A DNA stretch of 64,000 bases from Nocardia arthritidis. Its GTDB lineage: Bacteria; Actinomycetota; Actinomycetes; Mycobacteriales; Mycobacteriaceae. The stretch spans positions 8,060,001 through 8,124,000 of the forward strand of contig NZ_CP046172.1 of assembly GCF_011801145.1 (NCBI RefSeq), written 5' to 3'. Of this stretch, positions 45,069 through 55,103 are shown in pieces. Each line of letters starts with the position of its first letter. The first letter of the stretch is position 1. The notes under the pieces were generated by a model. It ran no database searches. It was given only the letters and a program-made list of their open reading frames with translations, and was not told the origin of the DNA. The translations under genes were made by a program, and so were the position numbers.

Positions 45069-45700
45069 TCTCGCGGCGACTGCAACGCCGGATACCAGAT
45101 ATCGCCGAGCACCTCGGCGGCCTGTTCGGCGGTGACGTCGATGGTGCCCTGCATGGCCCAACGGGTGAAGAACCGTTCCAACTGGGCCACCAGCAATTCC
45201 ACCCGCAGCCGTGCCTCGTCCCGGCGCGCCTCGGGCCAGCGGGACAGGTATGAGGTCATGGATTCGGGCAGGGACATGATGCCGCGGCGGGCGATCTCGC
45301 GGAATTCCGGTTCCAGTGCCGTCGCCTCGTCCCAGGCGGGCAGCAGGTCCTTGTATTCGTGGAACCAGGCGATGGCGCGGGTCATCCAGGCGACGAATTC
45401 GGCGCGGGAGCCGGTGTCGAGCACCCGGTCCAGGTCCTGGTAGAAGTGCCGCGCGCTGGGCGCGGTGCCCTCTTCGGCCACCGCCCGCAACACCTCCAGC
45501 TTGCTGGTGAAATGCAGGTAGAAGGTGGCGCGGCTGGCGCCGGCCGCCGCGGCGATCTCGTCCACCCGCACCGCCGCGTAGCCGCGGGCGGTGAACAGTT
45601 CCTTGGCGGCATCCAGCAGCCGGGCCCTGGTCTGCGATTTCTGCTCATCGCGCAGCGTCGGCGTCTGCCGCGCATTCGGGGCCTTCACGGGCAGCCTCAT
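45050..45700 (-). CDS. TetR/AcrR-family regulator of the monooxygenase operon
   Basis: TetR repressor, about 216 residues, from ATG at 45700. In-frame codons up to 45793 cross the operator and are unlikely. HTH: RARLLDAAKELFTARGYAAVRVDEIAAAAGASRATFYLHFTSKLEVL (residues 23-69). The ligand domain has WMTRAIAWFHEYKDLLPAWDEAT and a C-terminal aromatic helix pair (LERFFTRWAMQGTIDVTAEQAAEVLGDIWYPAL). It is divergent from the FMO operon, and the gap carries a clear palindrome. It likely represses the operon until an ester, ketone or acyl-CoA is bound (inferred). Confidence 0.92.
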   Translation of the reverse strand: MRLPVKAPNARQTPTLRDEQKSQTRARLLDAAKELFTARGYAAVRVDEIAAAAGASRATFYLHFTSKLEVLRAVAEEGTAPSARHFYQDLDRVLDTGSRAEFVAWMTRAIAWFHEYKDLLPAWDEATALEPEFREIARRGIMSLPESMTSYLSRWPEARRDEARLRVELLVAQLERFFTRWAMQGTIDVTAEQAAEVLGDIWYPALQSPRDQPGSA

Positions 45701-45764
45701 TTCTCGTCGACGAAAAGCGTTGCCGTCCTGCGGCTTCCGGTGCACAAGTCTATGACTCAACCTT

Positions 45765-45804
45765 CGATAGACACAATGCCAGTCACTAGACATACAGTCT
45801 ATCG
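45765..45804. promoter_or_regulatory. TetR operator before the monooxygenase operon
   Basis: A 15-base palindrome TAGAC-ATACA-GTCTA lies at 45787-45801. A second arm CGATAGAC at 45765 pairs with GTCTATCG at 45797-45804, so the left half-site is repeated upstream. It lies between the divergent TetR gene and the FMO gene, a typical TetR arrangement. Confidence 0.65.
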
Positions 45805-45845
45805 ACTGCTATTTTGTTGCCCAAGTCACAGACGAGGACAACCGC

Positions 45846-47207
45846 ATGACTTCACACGCACTCCCCCGGGTCGCCGTCATCGGCGCGGGACCGTCCGGGA
45901 TCACCACCGCGAAACGCCTGCGGGATCACGGAATTCCGTTCGACTGCTTCGAGGCCTCCGACGAGGTCGGCGGCAACTGGTATTTCAAGAATCCGAACGG
46001 CATGTCGGCCTGCTACCAGTCGCTGCACATCGATACGAGCAAGTGGCGCTTGGCCTTCGAGGACTATCCGGTGCCCGCGTCGTGGCCGGACTTCCCGCAT
46101 CACTCCCAGCTGTTCCGGTATTTCCGGGACTATGTCGACCATTTCGGCCTGCGCGACCGAATCCTGTTCAACACCAAGGTTGTTCACGCCGAACGCGGGT
46201 CCGGCGGCGGCTGGCTGGTGCACACCGCCGACGGGACGTCCCGCGACTACGACGCGCTGATCGTGGCGAACGGACACCACTGGGATCCCCGGATACCGGA
46301 CTATCCGGGCGAATTCGACGGCGTGCTGCTGCACAGCCACGCCTACAACGACCCGTTCGACCCCGTCGATATGCGCGGCAAGCGCATCGTCGTGGTCGGC
46401 ATGGGCAATTCCGGGTTGGATATCGCCTCGGAACTGTCACAGCGGTTCGTCGCCGCGAAGCTGACCGTATCGGCGCGGCGCGGGGTATGGGTGTTGCCGA
46501 AGTACGTCAACGGCCGGGTCGGTGACAAACAGAGTGTGCCGCAGTGGATTCCGCGCAGGGTTGCGCTGCGGCTCAAGCAGCGGTTCGTCCGGAAATTCCG
46601 CGGCGAGATGGAGTTCTACGGTCTGCCGAAACCGGATCATCGCCCGTTCGAGGCGCATCCGTCGGCCAGCGAGGAATTTCTGCACCGGGCGGGTTGCGGC
46701 GATATCGCGTTCAAACCGGCCATCACGGCGCTGGAGGGGCCGCTGGTGCGCTTCGCCGACGGCAGCGCCGAGGCGGTGGACGTGATCGTCTGCGCCACCG
46801 GGTACCGCATCAGCTTCCCGTTCTTCACCGACCCGAATCTGTTGCCGGACAACGAGAATCGCTTTCCGCTGTTCAAGCAGATGGTGAAGCCCGGATATCC
46901 GGACCTGTTCTTCATGGGGCTGGCCCAGCCGCTGCCGACGCTGGTGAACTTCGCCGAGCAGCAGAGTAAGTTCGTCGCCGCCTATCTCACGGGAAAGTAC
47001 CGGCTGCCCACCGACGCCGAGATGACCGCCGCCATCCGGGCCGCCGAAAACCGCCGTATCGGACGGTATTACGACTCGCCGCGACATACCATCCAAACGG
47101 AATTCGAACCGTATGTGCGGGATCTGAAGCGGGAGTTGGCCCGCGGCGCGAAACGCGCCGCCGCGGCCGGATACGCCCTACCCGTGCCCGCGCTGGCCAG
47201 AGTATGA
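45846..47207 (+). CDS. flavin-containing monooxygenase (FMO/Baeyer-Villiger type)
   Basis: Class B flavoprotein monooxygenase, 453 residues. The FAD loop is VAVIGAGPSGITTAKRLRDHG. Two blocks characteristic of FMOs follow: FEASDEVGGNWYF, then the LIVANGHHWDPRIPDYPG region at the place of the FMO fingerprint. The NADPH loop is IVVVGMGNSGLDIASELS, and VDVIVCATGYRISFPFF is the ATG-containing motif. It uses NADPH and oxygen to hydroxylate N or S atoms or insert oxygen beside a ketone. It is the first gene of a five-gene operon with esterase, alcohol dehydrogenase and acyl-CoA synthetase, so ketone oxidation is my preferred reading. Confidence 0.9.
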   Translation: MTSHALPRVAVIGAGPSGITTAKRLRDHGIPFDCFEASDEVGGNWYFKNPNGMSACYQSLHIDTSKWRLAFEDYPVPASWPDFPHHSQLFRYFRDYVDHFGLRDRILFNTKVVHAERGSGGGWLVHTADGTSRDYDALIVANGHHWDPRIPDYPGEFDGVLLHSHAYNDPFDPVDMRGKRIVVVGMGNSGLDIASELSQRFVAAKLTVSARRGVWVLPKYVNGRVGDKQSVPQWIPRRVALRLKQRFVRKFRGEMEFYGLPKPDHRPFEAHPSASEEFLHRAGCGDIAFKPAITALEGPLVRFADGSAEAVDVIVCATGYRISFPFFTDPNLLPDNENRFPLFKQMVKPGYPDLFFMGLAQPLPTLVNFAEQQSKFVAAYLTGKYRLPTDAEMTAAIRAAENRRIGRYYDSPRHTIQTEFEPYVRDLKRELARGAKRAAAAGYALPVPALARV

Positions 47208-48361
47208 GGTCCGCGATGTCTGTCGAGGGTTACTGTGCCGACGAATTCACCGGCGTGCGAACGGAATTGGCGGGTCAGCTGGCATCGGGCGCGGAGGTGG
47301 GCGCATCGGTCTGCGTGACGGTGGACGGCGAGCGCGTCGTCGATCTGTGGGGTGGGCACCGCGACCGGGAACGCACCGAGCCGTGGACCGCGGATACGCT
47401 CACCAACGTCTTCTCCATCACCAAGACCATGACGGCACTCTGCGCGCTGCTGCTCGTCGACCGCGGTGAGCTGGACGTGCGTCAGAAGGTGGCGCACTAC
47501 TGGCCCGAATTCGCCGCGAACGGCAAGGGCGGTATCGAGATCCGGCATCTGTTGAGCCACACCTCAGGTGTGTCCGGCTGGCAGCCGCCGATCGCGCTCG
47601 CCGATATCTACGACACCGCGGCCGCCGCGGCCCGGCTCGCCGCGCAACCGCCGTGGTGGGAGCCCGGCACGGCGTCCGGATATCACGCGCTCAACTACGG
47701 CCATCTCATCGGCACGGTGATCGAGCGGATCACCGGACGCTCGCTGGGCCGATTCTTCGCCGAGGAGTTGGCCAGGCCGCTCGGCGCCGACTTCCACATC
47801 GGCACCGGGCCCGAATATCGGCACCGCATCGCGCCGCTGATCCCGCCGCCGACACCGGAATTCGATCTTTCGGCGCTCGACCAGGACAGCGTCCTGGTCA
47901 AAACGCTCACCTGCCCGCTGCTCGACGTGGCCGAAACCGCGACGCCCGCATGGCAGCAGGCCGAGAACGGCGCGGTGAACGGGCACGGCAACGCCAGATC
48001 GGTGGCGCGGGTGCAGTCCGTGATCTCCTGCGGCGGTGTGCTCGACGGACGAAAATTCCTGTCGGACAAGACGATCGACCTGATTTTCGAGGAGCAGTCC
48101 AACGGTGTCGACCTGGCGCTGCTGCTGCCGCTGCGCTTCGGCATCGGCTACGGATTGCCACAGCCGCAGACCGCGCCCGCGGTGCCGGACGGGCGGGTCT
48201 GCTGGTGGGCGGGCTACGGCGGCGCCATGGTGGTCAACGATCTGGACCGGCGAATCACCTTCGCCTACACCATGAATCGGATGGAACCCGGACTCGTCGG
48301 GTCGGCGCGGGCGGATGCGTATCTGCGGGCCACCCTCGCCGCGGCCGAGGCGGCGGCATGA
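47204..48361 (+). CDS. beta-lactamase-fold serine hydrolase (EstB-like esterase)
   Basis: Class C beta-lactamase-like esterase, 385 residues, with no signal peptide and so cytoplasmic. Catalytic SxxK is NVFSITKTMTALCALL (near residue 71). The Tyr motif is GYHALNYGHLIG, and the third motif region is WWAGYGGAMVVNDLDRRITFAYTMN. ATG 47204 overlaps the FMO stop (ATGA); ATG 47216 after GAGGT is the alternative. Relatives hydrolyse short esters. Here it could cleave the ester made by the monooxygenase (context inference). Confidence 0.88.
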   Translation: MRSAMSVEGYCADEFTGVRTELAGQLASGAEVGASVCVTVDGERVVDLWGGHRDRERTEPWTADTLTNVFSITKTMTALCALLLVDRGELDVRQKVAHYWPEFAANGKGGIEIRHLLSHTSGVSGWQPPIALADIYDTAAAAARLAAQPPWWEPGTASGYHALNYGHLIGTVIERITGRSLGRFFAEELARPLGADFHIGTGPEYRHRIAPLIPPPTPEFDLSALDQDSVLVKTLTCPLLDVAETATPAWQQAENGAVNGHGNARSVARVQSVISCGGVLDGRKFLSDKTIDLIFEEQSNGVDLALLLPLRFGIGYGLPQPQTAPAVPDGRVCWWAGYGGAMVVNDLDRRITFAYTMNRMEPGLVGSARADAYLRATLAAAEAAA

Positions 48362-49401
48362 TGCGCGCGCTGCAATTGACCGCACCCGGCACCCTAGAGC
48401 TGCGCGAGGTTCCGGTGCCCGAGATCGGCCCGGCCGACCTGTTGCTGCGGGTGGGCGCGGCGGGGATCTGTCATTCGGATCTGTATGCGCTGGGACTGCC
48501 GGTCCGGATGCGCGATGACCCACTCACCCTCGGTCACGAGGTGGCGGGCACCATTGATGCGGTGGGCAGCGCCGTCACCGGACGGACCGTCGGCGAGCGC
48601 GGGCTGGTGTACCTGTGCTGGTCCTGCGGACAGTGCCGGGAATGCGTGGGCGGCAACGAGAACGTCTGCCTTGCCGCCGGACGCGGTGCGATGCCGCCGT
48701 GCCCCGGCCTCGGTCCCGACGGCGGTATGGCGGAATACATTCGGATTCCGGCGAATTCGTTCGTGCCGATCGGCGACCTGGACTTCCCGCAGGCCGCCCC
48801 GCTGGCGGACGCGGCACTGACCAGCTACCACGCCATCGAGGGTGCGCGCGAACAGCTGCGGCCCGGGTCGACGGCCGTGGTCATCGGCATCGGCGGGCTC
48901 GGACATGTTGCGGTGCAGATACTTTCGGCCACCACCACAGCCAGGATCATCGCGGTGGATGTCGACGCGAAGAAGCTGTTCCTCGCCGCGAACTACGGCG
49001 CGGACGAATGTGTGCGCAGCGATGCCGACGCCGTGCGATACATCCTGGACCGCACCGATGGTCGTGGCGCGGAGGCGGTATTCGACTTCGTCGGCGTCGA
49101 CGCGACGGTGCGGCTCGCGGTGGAATCGGTTGCGCCCAACGGTGCTTACCGGATGGTCGGGCTGGGCGGGGGCGTCTCCGAGATCGCAGCGGTCCCGGCG
49201 GGCGGACCCGGTCTACCGTGGGGTGCGACGGTGCGGAAGTCCTACGGCGGCACCAAATCCGATCTCGTCGAAGCGGTCGCGCTCGCGCGGGCGGGCAAGA
49301 TCACCGTCGAGGTCGAGCAATTCGATCTGGCCGACGGGCCCGCCGCATTCGAACGCCTGGAGCGCGGGGAGATCACCGGCCGTGCGGTGTTGATCCCATG
49401 A
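48358..49401 (+). CDS. zinc-dependent alcohol dehydrogenase
   Basis: Medium-chain dehydrogenase, 347 residues, from ATG 48358, overlapping the esterase stop (ATGA). Catalytic zinc region: [15 protein letters not shown] and [17 protein letters not shown]. The structural zinc Cys cluster is [18 protein letters not shown]. The Rossmann loop is [16 protein letters not shown], with an acidic DVDAKK end that favours NAD. It interconverts an alcohol and a ketone or aldehyde. In this operon it would supply the ketone to the monooxygenase or oxidise the released alcohol (inference). Confidence 0.92.
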   Translation: MMRALQLTAPGTLELREVPVPEIGPADLLLRVGAAGICHSDLYALGLPVRMRDDPLTLGHEVAGTIDAVGSAVTGRTVGERGLVYLCWSCGQCRECVGGNENVCLAAGRGAMPPCPGLGPDGGMAEYIRIPANSFVPIGDLDFPQAAPLADAALTSYHAIEGAREQLRPGSTAVVIGIGGLGHVAVQILSATTTARIIAVDVDAKKLFLAANYGADECVRSDADAVRYILDRTDGRGAEAVFDFVGVDATVRLAVESVAPNGAYRMVGLGGGVSEIAAVPAGGPGLPWGATVRKSYGGTKSDLVEAVALARAGKITVEVEQFDLADGPAAFERLERGEITGRAVLIP

Positions 49402-49502
49402 CGAGCGGCGCCGGTGATGCCGATATGACGCGGAAATTGCCCGGCGACCGAATGCGAACGGTAGGACGGTTAAGCGATACCGGTGTGGCAAGGAGTTCGA
49501 CG

Positions 49503-51152
49503 ATGACGAAACAGGTTGATCTGCAAGCACTCACCGCCGAGGTGGCGGGCAGGCTCACCGGGCCCGGCGGCCCGTTCGAGTTGACCGTCGAAGAGGTGCT
49601 CGGCGCGCCGACCCCGCTCATGCGCAACCGGCGGCGTTCGCTCACCGAGGTCCTTCGAGCCTCGCTGACTTGGGGCGACAACGACTACCTGGTGACCGAG
49701 GACCGCCGCATCTCCTTCACCGAGCACGTCGCGGCCGTGGCGGCGCTGGCCACCGGGCTGCGCGACCGGTACGGCATCGAAAAGGGCGACCGCATCGGCA
49801 TTCTCGCCGCCAATACGCCCGAGTGGGTGCTGGCCTTCTGGGCGGCGCAGACGCTCGGCGCGATCGCCGTCGGCTACAACGCCTGGTGGGCGCCGCGCGA
49901 AATCGCATACGGCATCGGACATACCGAGCCCGCGGTGTTGGTCGTCGACACCAAGCGCGCCGCACTCCTCGCGAAGCTGGAAACGCGGATTCCGGTGCTC
50001 ACCATGGAGCACGATATTCCCAGGCTCATCGCCGAGTACACCGGCGCCGAACTGCCGGAAACGCCGGTGGCCGAGGATGATCCGGCCGTCGTCATGTACA
50101 CCAGCGGCACCAGCGGACGTCCGAAGGGTGCGGTGCATTCCCAGCGAAATCTGTTGGCGGTGGTCGAATATCACCGCTTCAACGATGCGCTGGCCGCGGG
50201 TATGGCCGGCCGCACCGAACTGCCGAGCGGCAGGCGCTACCTGCTCACCTCGCCGCTGTTCCACATCGCCAGCCTGCACAACGGGGTGGTGCCACGGGTG
50301 TTGAGCGGTGACGCGGCCGTGCTGTATCAGGGTGCGTTCGACGCGGATCGGGTGCTCGGGCTGATCGAGCGGGAGCGGATCACGCACTGGGGCGCGATGC
50401 CTACCATGGCCACCCGGCTGCTCGGCGCGGACCTCGACCGCTACGACCTGTCGTCGATGGCCGCGATGTCGCTGAACTCGGCGCCGTCCTCGGCGGCGTT
50501 GCAGCGGCGGCTGCGCGAGCGAATTCCGGTGGCGCGCACCGTGCTCGTCACCAGCTACGGCATGACCGAATGCAGTACCGCGGCCACCATCACCAGTCCG
50601 GCGGAGCTGGCCGCCTTCCCGGATACCGTCGGGCGTCCGGTGATCGGCGCGACCGTGCAGATCCGCGACGAGCACGGCGAACCGGCGCCGGACGGCGTCG
50701 AGGGCGAGATCTGGGTGCGCGGCCCGTATGTCATGCTCGGCTACTGGAACGATCCGGCCGCGACCGCCGCGGCGATCACCCCCGACCGCTGGCTGCGCAC
50801 CGGCGATATCGGCATCATCGCCGACGGCAGGCTGCGGCTGTCCGGCCGCCGCTCGGATCTCATCCTGCGCGGCGGGGAGAACGTCTACCCGGTCGAGATC
50901 GAACAGGTGCTGGAGGATCATCCGGCGGTGCACGAATGCGCGGTGATCGGCGTGCCCGACGACGATCTGGGCCAGCTGGTGGCCGCCCTGGTCGTCGTCG
51001 AGAACGAATCCGCGACCACCGAGTCCGAGCTGCGCGAATTCACCGCCGAGCGACTGGCCTACTACAAGGTGCCTGCCCGCTGGCGCCTCACCACCACCCC
51101 GCTGACCAGGAACGCCACCGGGAAGGTGGTGCGCACGGCGATCGAGGTTTGA
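49503..51152 (+). CDS. acyl-CoA synthetase (class I adenylate-forming)
   Basis: ATP-dependent acid-CoA ligase, 549 residues, from ATG at 49503 with AAGGAG seven bases upstream. Core motifs: [21 protein letters not shown] (P-loop), [55 protein letters not shown], and a final catalytic Lys in [16 protein letters not shown]. It would activate the acid released in this pathway for beta-oxidation. About 100 bases separate it from the dehydrogenase gene, more than elsewhere in the operon. Confidence 0.92.
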   Translation: MTKQVDLQALTAEVAGRLTGPGGPFELTVEEVLGAPTPLMRNRRRSLTEVLRASLTWGDNDYLVTEDRRISFTEHVAAVAALATGLRDRYGIEKGDRIGILAANTPEWVLAFWAAQTLGAIAVGYNAWWAPREIAYGIGHTEPAVLVVDTKRAALLAKLETRIPVLTMEHDIPRLIAEYTGAELPETPVAEDDPAVVMYTSGTSGRPKGAVHSQRNLLAVVEYHRFNDALAAGMAGRTELPSGRRYLLTSPLFHIASLHNGVVPRVLSGDAAVLYQGAFDADRVLGLIERERITHWGAMPTMATRLLGADLDRYDLSSMAAMSLNSAPSSAALQRRLRERIPVARTVLVTSYGMTECSTAATITSPAELAAFPDTVGRPVIGATVQIRDEHGEPAPDGVEGEIWVRGPYVMLGYWNDPAATAAAITPDRWLRTGDIGIIADGRLRLSGRRSDLILRGGENVYPVEIEQVLEDHPAVHECAVIGVPDDDLGQLVAALVVVENESATTESELREFTAERLAYYKVPARWRLTTTPLTRNATGKVVRTAIEV

Positions 51153-51214
51153 CAGCGCGGGCTACCGTGGTGGTGCGGGCGTCTCAAAGTCGAACGCCGG
51201 CGAGGGGAGCCATC

Positions 51215-52075
51215 GTGCCGATATTTCATCATCGCGGCCGCGCCGTCGTCTACGACCGATGGGGCGACGGGCCACCGCTCGTCCTACTGCACAACGCGGG
51301 GACCCAGCGGCACATCTGGGACGATCAGGTCACCGTGCTGCGCCGCTCCTATGAGGTGTTCGCGCTGGATCTGCCCGGCTACGGCGAATCGGAGCGGCCC
51401 GCCGACGGCTACCGGCTGACCGATTACGCGCGGCTGCTGGAGGCATTCCTCGCGGCGGGCGGCCATACCGATGTGGTGCTGATCGGTAACTGTCTCGGCG
51501 CGGCCACCTCGCTGCGCTACGCGATGACCCACCCGGACAACGTGCGGGCGCTGGTGCTGATCAACCCGCTCACCTGGAATACCGTGTCCGGCGGCCGTTG
51601 TGGGCCACTGGCCTGGGCCGACGCCCGGCTGCCGCTCGGACCGCTGGCCGACCGGCTCGCTCTGCCCGGTCCGGTTGTCTCGCGAATCATCAACGAGCAG
51701 TTGGGTGTTCGCGGCAGGCAGCGCGGGCTGCGACATTCGCCGCGGCTCACCGCGCACTGGGGCGATCGCGGGCGGCTGCGCGCGCTGCACGGGCTGGTAC
51801 AGGATTTCCCGAACTATCGCGAGCTCGACACCTTCACTCCCACAGCGGATTTTCCGCCGCGCTGCATGATCTGGGGTAAGCAGAACCGCATCCTCTCGGC
51901 CGCGGCCGGTGCGCGCCTGGCGGATACGCTGCGCCCGCAGTCCAGCGCGGTGCTGTCGGATTGCGGCCATCTGCCGATGGTGGAGGATCCCGAGCGAATC
52001 ACCGGCCTGATCACCGAATTCCTCGGTTCGGCCGCGGTACGGCCGTATCGGGAGGCCGGACCGCTGGCCCGCTGA
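51215..52075 (+). CDS. alpha/beta hydrolase with Cys in the nucleophile elbow
   Basis: Alpha/beta-fold hydrolase, 286 residues, from GTG at 51215 with GAGGGGAG upstream. N-terminal strands HHRGRAVVYDRWGDGPPLVLLHNAGTQRHIWDDQ include the oxyanion HNAG. The elbow reads IGNCLGAATSLRYA, so the usual GxSxG Ser is Cys. The Asp candidate is in MIWGKQNRILSAAAG (no obvious Asp) and the His is in SDCGHLPMVEDPE. A thiol hydrolase like dienelactone hydrolase, or a non-hydrolytic member, is possible. It is last in the monooxygenase operon. Confidence 0.82.
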   Translation: MPIFHHRGRAVVYDRWGDGPPLVLLHNAGTQRHIWDDQVTVLRRSYEVFALDLPGYGESERPADGYRLTDYARLLEAFLAAGGHTDVVLIGNCLGAATSLRYAMTHPDNVRALVLINPLTWNTVSGGRCGPLAWADARLPLGPLADRLALPGPVVSRIINEQLGVRGRQRGLRHSPRLTAHWGDRGRLRALHGLVQDFPNYRELDTFTPTADFPPRCMIWGKQNRILSAAAGARLADTLRPQSSAVLSDCGHLPMVEDPERITGLITEFLGSAAVRPYREAGPLAR

Positions 52076-52141
52076 ACCGGCGTTCCCGGAAACGGCAACA
52101 AACCTCGACGGTTTCGCCCACCCCGACGCACTCTCGCTGCC

Positions 52142-53167
52142 ATGAGATCGAACGAGACGAACGGCGAAGTGTGGGACGCGGTGCTCATCGGCGGTGGCGC
52201 CGCCGGATTGAGCGCGGCCGTCGCCCTCGGCCGGGCTGGGCGCAAAATCGTTGTGGTGGACGATGATTCACCGCGTAACGCACCGGCCGAACAGGTGCAC
52301 GCCTTCCTCACCCGCGACGGCATGCCGCCCGCCGAACTATTGCTGCTCGGCCGGGCCGAGGCGTCGGGCTACGGCGCGAAACTGCTCGACGGCCGCGCGA
52401 TATCGCTGAGCTGGCGTGGCGAAGAGCCCGGTTTCGTGATCGGGCTCGACGACGGCGCCGATCTGGTGACGCGCGCGGTGCTGGTGAGCACCGGCCTGCG
52501 CGACGAACTGCCCGACATCCCCGGCCTGCGCGAACGCTGGGGCAAGGATGTACTGCACTGCCCGTACTGCCACGGATTCGAGGTCCGCGACCAACCGATC
52601 GGTCTGCTCGGTGGCGGCGATCCGGATCTTTCCGTGGCACACGCCCAGCTGATCCGGCAGTGGTCGAACGATCTGGTCTACTTCCCCGGCGGCCTCGAGC
52701 TGACCGGAGAGCATCGGAATTCGCTGGCGGCCCGCGATATCCGGGTCGTCGACGGCGAGGTGGCACGGGTGGTCACCGTCGAGGACCGGCTGCGCGGGCT
52801 GGAACTCACCGATGGGCGGGCGGTGCCGAGGCGGGCGCTGTTCGTCACGCCGCGGATGACCCCGCACGACGAACTGCTGCGCGCGATCGGCTGCGATATC
52901 GACGAAACCGGTTATGTCACAGTCGATTCCCTCGGCGCGACCAGCGTGCCCGGCGTATTCGCCGCCGGCAACGTCGCCGATTTCTTCGCCCAGGTGATCA
53001 ATGCGGCGGCCGCCGGGAACGCCGCGGGCGCGGGGATCAACCGCTATCTGGTGGAACTGGACGTCGCCGCGGCCCGCGCGAAATTCCGCCCCGAGCAGCC
53101 CTTCTCGGCGGCTCTGGAGCAACTCGCGCATCGGGTGCTGCACGGCGACGACGGCCACGGGCTGTAA
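52142..53167 (+). CDS. NAD(P)/FAD-dependent thioredoxin reductase-like oxidoreductase
   Basis: A 341-residue two-dinucleotide-binding flavoprotein. FAD loop: VLIGGGAAGLSAAVALGRAGR. The redox pair is in HCPYCHGFEVRDQP. GLLGGGDPDLSVAHAQLI replaces the usual GGGDSA NADPH loop. SVPGVFAAGNVADFFAQVINAAAAGNAAGAGINRYLVELD is the C-terminal FAD block. Related proteins are called thioredoxin reductase-like or bacillithiol/gliotoxin-type reductases. The partner substrate is unknown. It stands between the monooxygenase operon and ctaD. Confidence 0.9.
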   Translation: MRSNETNGEVWDAVLIGGGAAGLSAAVALGRAGRKIVVVDDDSPRNAPAEQVHAFLTRDGMPPAELLLLGRAEASGYGAKLLDGRAISLSWRGEEPGFVIGLDDGADLVTRAVLVSTGLRDELPDIPGLRERWGKDVLHCPYCHGFEVRDQPIGLLGGGDPDLSVAHAQLIRQWSNDLVYFPGGLELTGEHRNSLAARDIRVVDGEVARVVTVEDRLRGLELTDGRAVPRRALFVTPRMTPHDELLRAIGCDIDETGYVTVDSLGATSVPGVFAAGNVADFFAQVINAAAAGNAAGAGINRYLVELDVAAARAKFRPEQPFSAALEQLAHRVLHGDDGHGL

Positions 53168-53270
53168 TCCGGCTATAGGGGCGTACCTGGGCCAAACCGC
53201 TGCAAGAGCAACAGTGACGGTGGCATACTGCGGCCAACCGGATACCTACTCGTGCTGAGGTGGCGGCGAC

Positions 53271-55043
53271 ATGACTGTTGCTGAAATCCAAGCCGTCCGG
53301 CCCTATCCCAAGCGGATGGGGCCGAAGGGTTCGTTCCTCTACAAAATGGTGACGACCACCGATCCCAAGGTGCTCGGCGTCCTGTACATCGTGTCGGCGA
53401 TGTCGTTCTTCTTCATCGGCGGGCTGATGGCGCTGCTGATGCGCACCGAACTGGCCAGACCCGGCCTGCAGTTCCTTTCGACGGAACAGTTCAACCAGCT
53501 GTTCACCATGCACGGCACGATCATGCTGCTGTTCTACGCGACGCCGATCCTGTTCGGTTTCGCCAATTGCGTACTGCCACTGCAGATCGGCGCGCCGGAT
53601 GTGGCGTTCCCGCGCTTGAACGCGCTGAGCTATTGGCTGTACCTGTTCGGCGCGACCATCGCCACCGCGGGCTTCCTGACCCCTGGCGGCGCGGCCGATT
53701 TCGGCTGGACCGGATACACACCGCTGAGCTCCATCACCCACGCACCGGGCGTCGGCTGCGATATGTGGATCATGGGGTTGGCGGTATCCGGCGTCGGCAC
53801 CATCCTCGGCGGCGTCAACATGATCACCACGGTCATCTGCCTGCGCGCGCCGGGTATGACCATGTTCCGCATGCCGATCTTCACCTGGAACATCCTGGTG
53901 ACGAGCATCCTTGTGCTGCTTGCCTTTCCGATCCTGACCGCGGCGCTGATGGCGTTGGCGATCGACCGGCATCTCGGCGCGCACATCTACGATCCGGCCA
54001 ACGGCGGGGCGTTGCTATGGCAGCACCTGTTCTGGTTCTTCGGCCACCCCGAGGTGTACATCGTCGCGCTGCCGTTCTTCGGCATCGTCACCGAGATCTT
54101 CCCGGTGTTCAGCCGCAAACCGCTATTCGGTTACACCACACTGGTTTACGCGACTCTGTCGATCGGCGCGCTCTCGATGGCGGTGTGGGCGCACCACATG
54201 TACGCCACCGGCGCCGTGCTGCTGCCGTACTTCTCGTTCATGACCTTCCTCATCGCCGTCCCCACCGGGGTCAAATTCTTCAACTGGATCGGCACCATGT
54301 GGCGCGGTCAACTGACCTTCGAATCGCCGATGCTGTTCTCGGTCGGCTTCCTGGTGACCTTCCTGTTCGGCGGTCTGTCCGGCGTCATCCTGGCCAGCCC
54401 GCCGCTCGACTTCCACGTCACGGACACGTATTTCGTGGTGGCGCACTTCCACTACGTGCTGTTCGGCACCATCGTGTTCGCCACGTTCGCGGGCATCTAC
54501 TTCTGGTTCCCGAAGATGACCGGCCGTATGCTCGACGAGCGCCTCGGCAAACTGCATTTCTGGACCACCTTCCTCGGCTTCCACGCCACCTTCCTGGTGC
54601 AGCACTGGTTGGGCGCCGAGGGTATGCCGCGCCGCTACGCCGACTACCTGCCCAGCGACGGATTCACCACGCTGAACACCATTTCCACCATCGGCTCGTT
54701 CATTCTGGGCACATCGATGGTCGTGTTCGTCTGGAACGTATTCAAGAGCTACCGCTACGGCGAGGTCGTCACAGTCGACGATCCGTGGGGTTACGGCAAT
54801 TCGCTCGAGTGGGCCACCTCCTGCCCGCCGCCGCGGCACAACTTCTACGAGCTGCCGCGGATCCGGTCGGAGCGCCCGGCGTTCGAACTGCACTACCCGC
54901 ATATGGCCGAACGGATGCGCGCCGAATCGGCGGTGGGTTGGGGTTCGCATGCGCGCCGGGCCGCCGATCTGGCGGACGCGCACCGGGCCGCGGTCGCCCT
55001 CCAGGAGAAATCGGATGCGGCGGAGCCGGGCGAGCCCGAATAG
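53271..55043 (+). CDS. ctaD: cytochrome c oxidase subunit I
   Basis: Heme-copper oxidase subunit I of the aa3 branch, 590 residues, about 12 TM helices. It reduces oxygen to water and pumps protons. Ligands: heme a His in [14 protein letters not shown], the CuB His and cross-linked Tyr in [14 protein letters not shown], the His pair in [10 protein letters not shown], and [14 protein letters not shown] for the heme a3/heme a His residues. ATG at 53271 follows GAGGTGG. The C-terminal 60 residues are a charged cytosolic tail. As in mycobacteria, ctaD stands apart from ctaC and ctaE. A GAAA-loop hairpin follows. Confidence 0.97.
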   Translation: MTVAEIQAVRPYPKRMGPKGSFLYKMVTTTDPKVLGVLYIVSAMSFFFIGGLMALLMRTELARPGLQFLSTEQFNQLFTMHGTIMLLFYATPILFGFANCVLPLQIGAPDVAFPRLNALSYWLYLFGATIATAGFLTPGGAADFGWTGYTPLSSITHAPGVGCDMWIMGLAVSGVGTILGGVNMITTVICLRAPGMTMFRMPIFTWNILVTSILVLLAFPILTAALMALAIDRHLGAHIYDPANGGALLWQHLFWFFGHPEVYIVALPFFGIVTEIFPVFSRKPLFGYTTLVYATLSIGALSMAVWAHHMYATGAVLLPYFSFMTFLIAVPTGVKFFNWIGTMWRGQLTFESPMLFSVGFLVTFLFGGLSGVILASPPLDFHVTDTYFVVAHFHYVLFGTIVFATFAGIYFWFPKMTGRMLDERLGKLHFWTTFLGFHATFLVQHWLGAEGMPRRYADYLPSDGFTTLNTISTIGSFILGTSMVVFVWNVFKSYRYGEVVTVDDPWGYGNSLEWATSCPPPRHNFYELPRIRSERPAFELHYPHMAERMRAESAVGWGSHARRAADLADAHRAAVALQEKSDAAEPGEPE

Positions 55044-55051
55044 ACTTTGCC

Positions 55052-55077
55052 GCTTCGGCAACGAAAGTTGCCGAAGC
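55052..55077 (+). terminator. perfect GAAA-tetraloop hairpin after ctaD
   Basis: An 11-base perfect stem (GCTTCGGCAAC and its complement) closed by a GAAA tetraloop begins nine bases after the ctaD stop. There is no T run, so it may act as a stabilising 3' end. It makes translation of the next gene from 55047 unlikely. Confidence 0.7.
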
Positions 55078-55103
55078 AGATCGCCCCGGTGGACAGTTGG
55101 CGC

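Noticed and set aside
55047..55103. TTG start of the methyltransferase at 55047
   Set aside because: The codons would lie inside the hairpin after ctaD and there is no ribosome site; downstream GTG codons are better.
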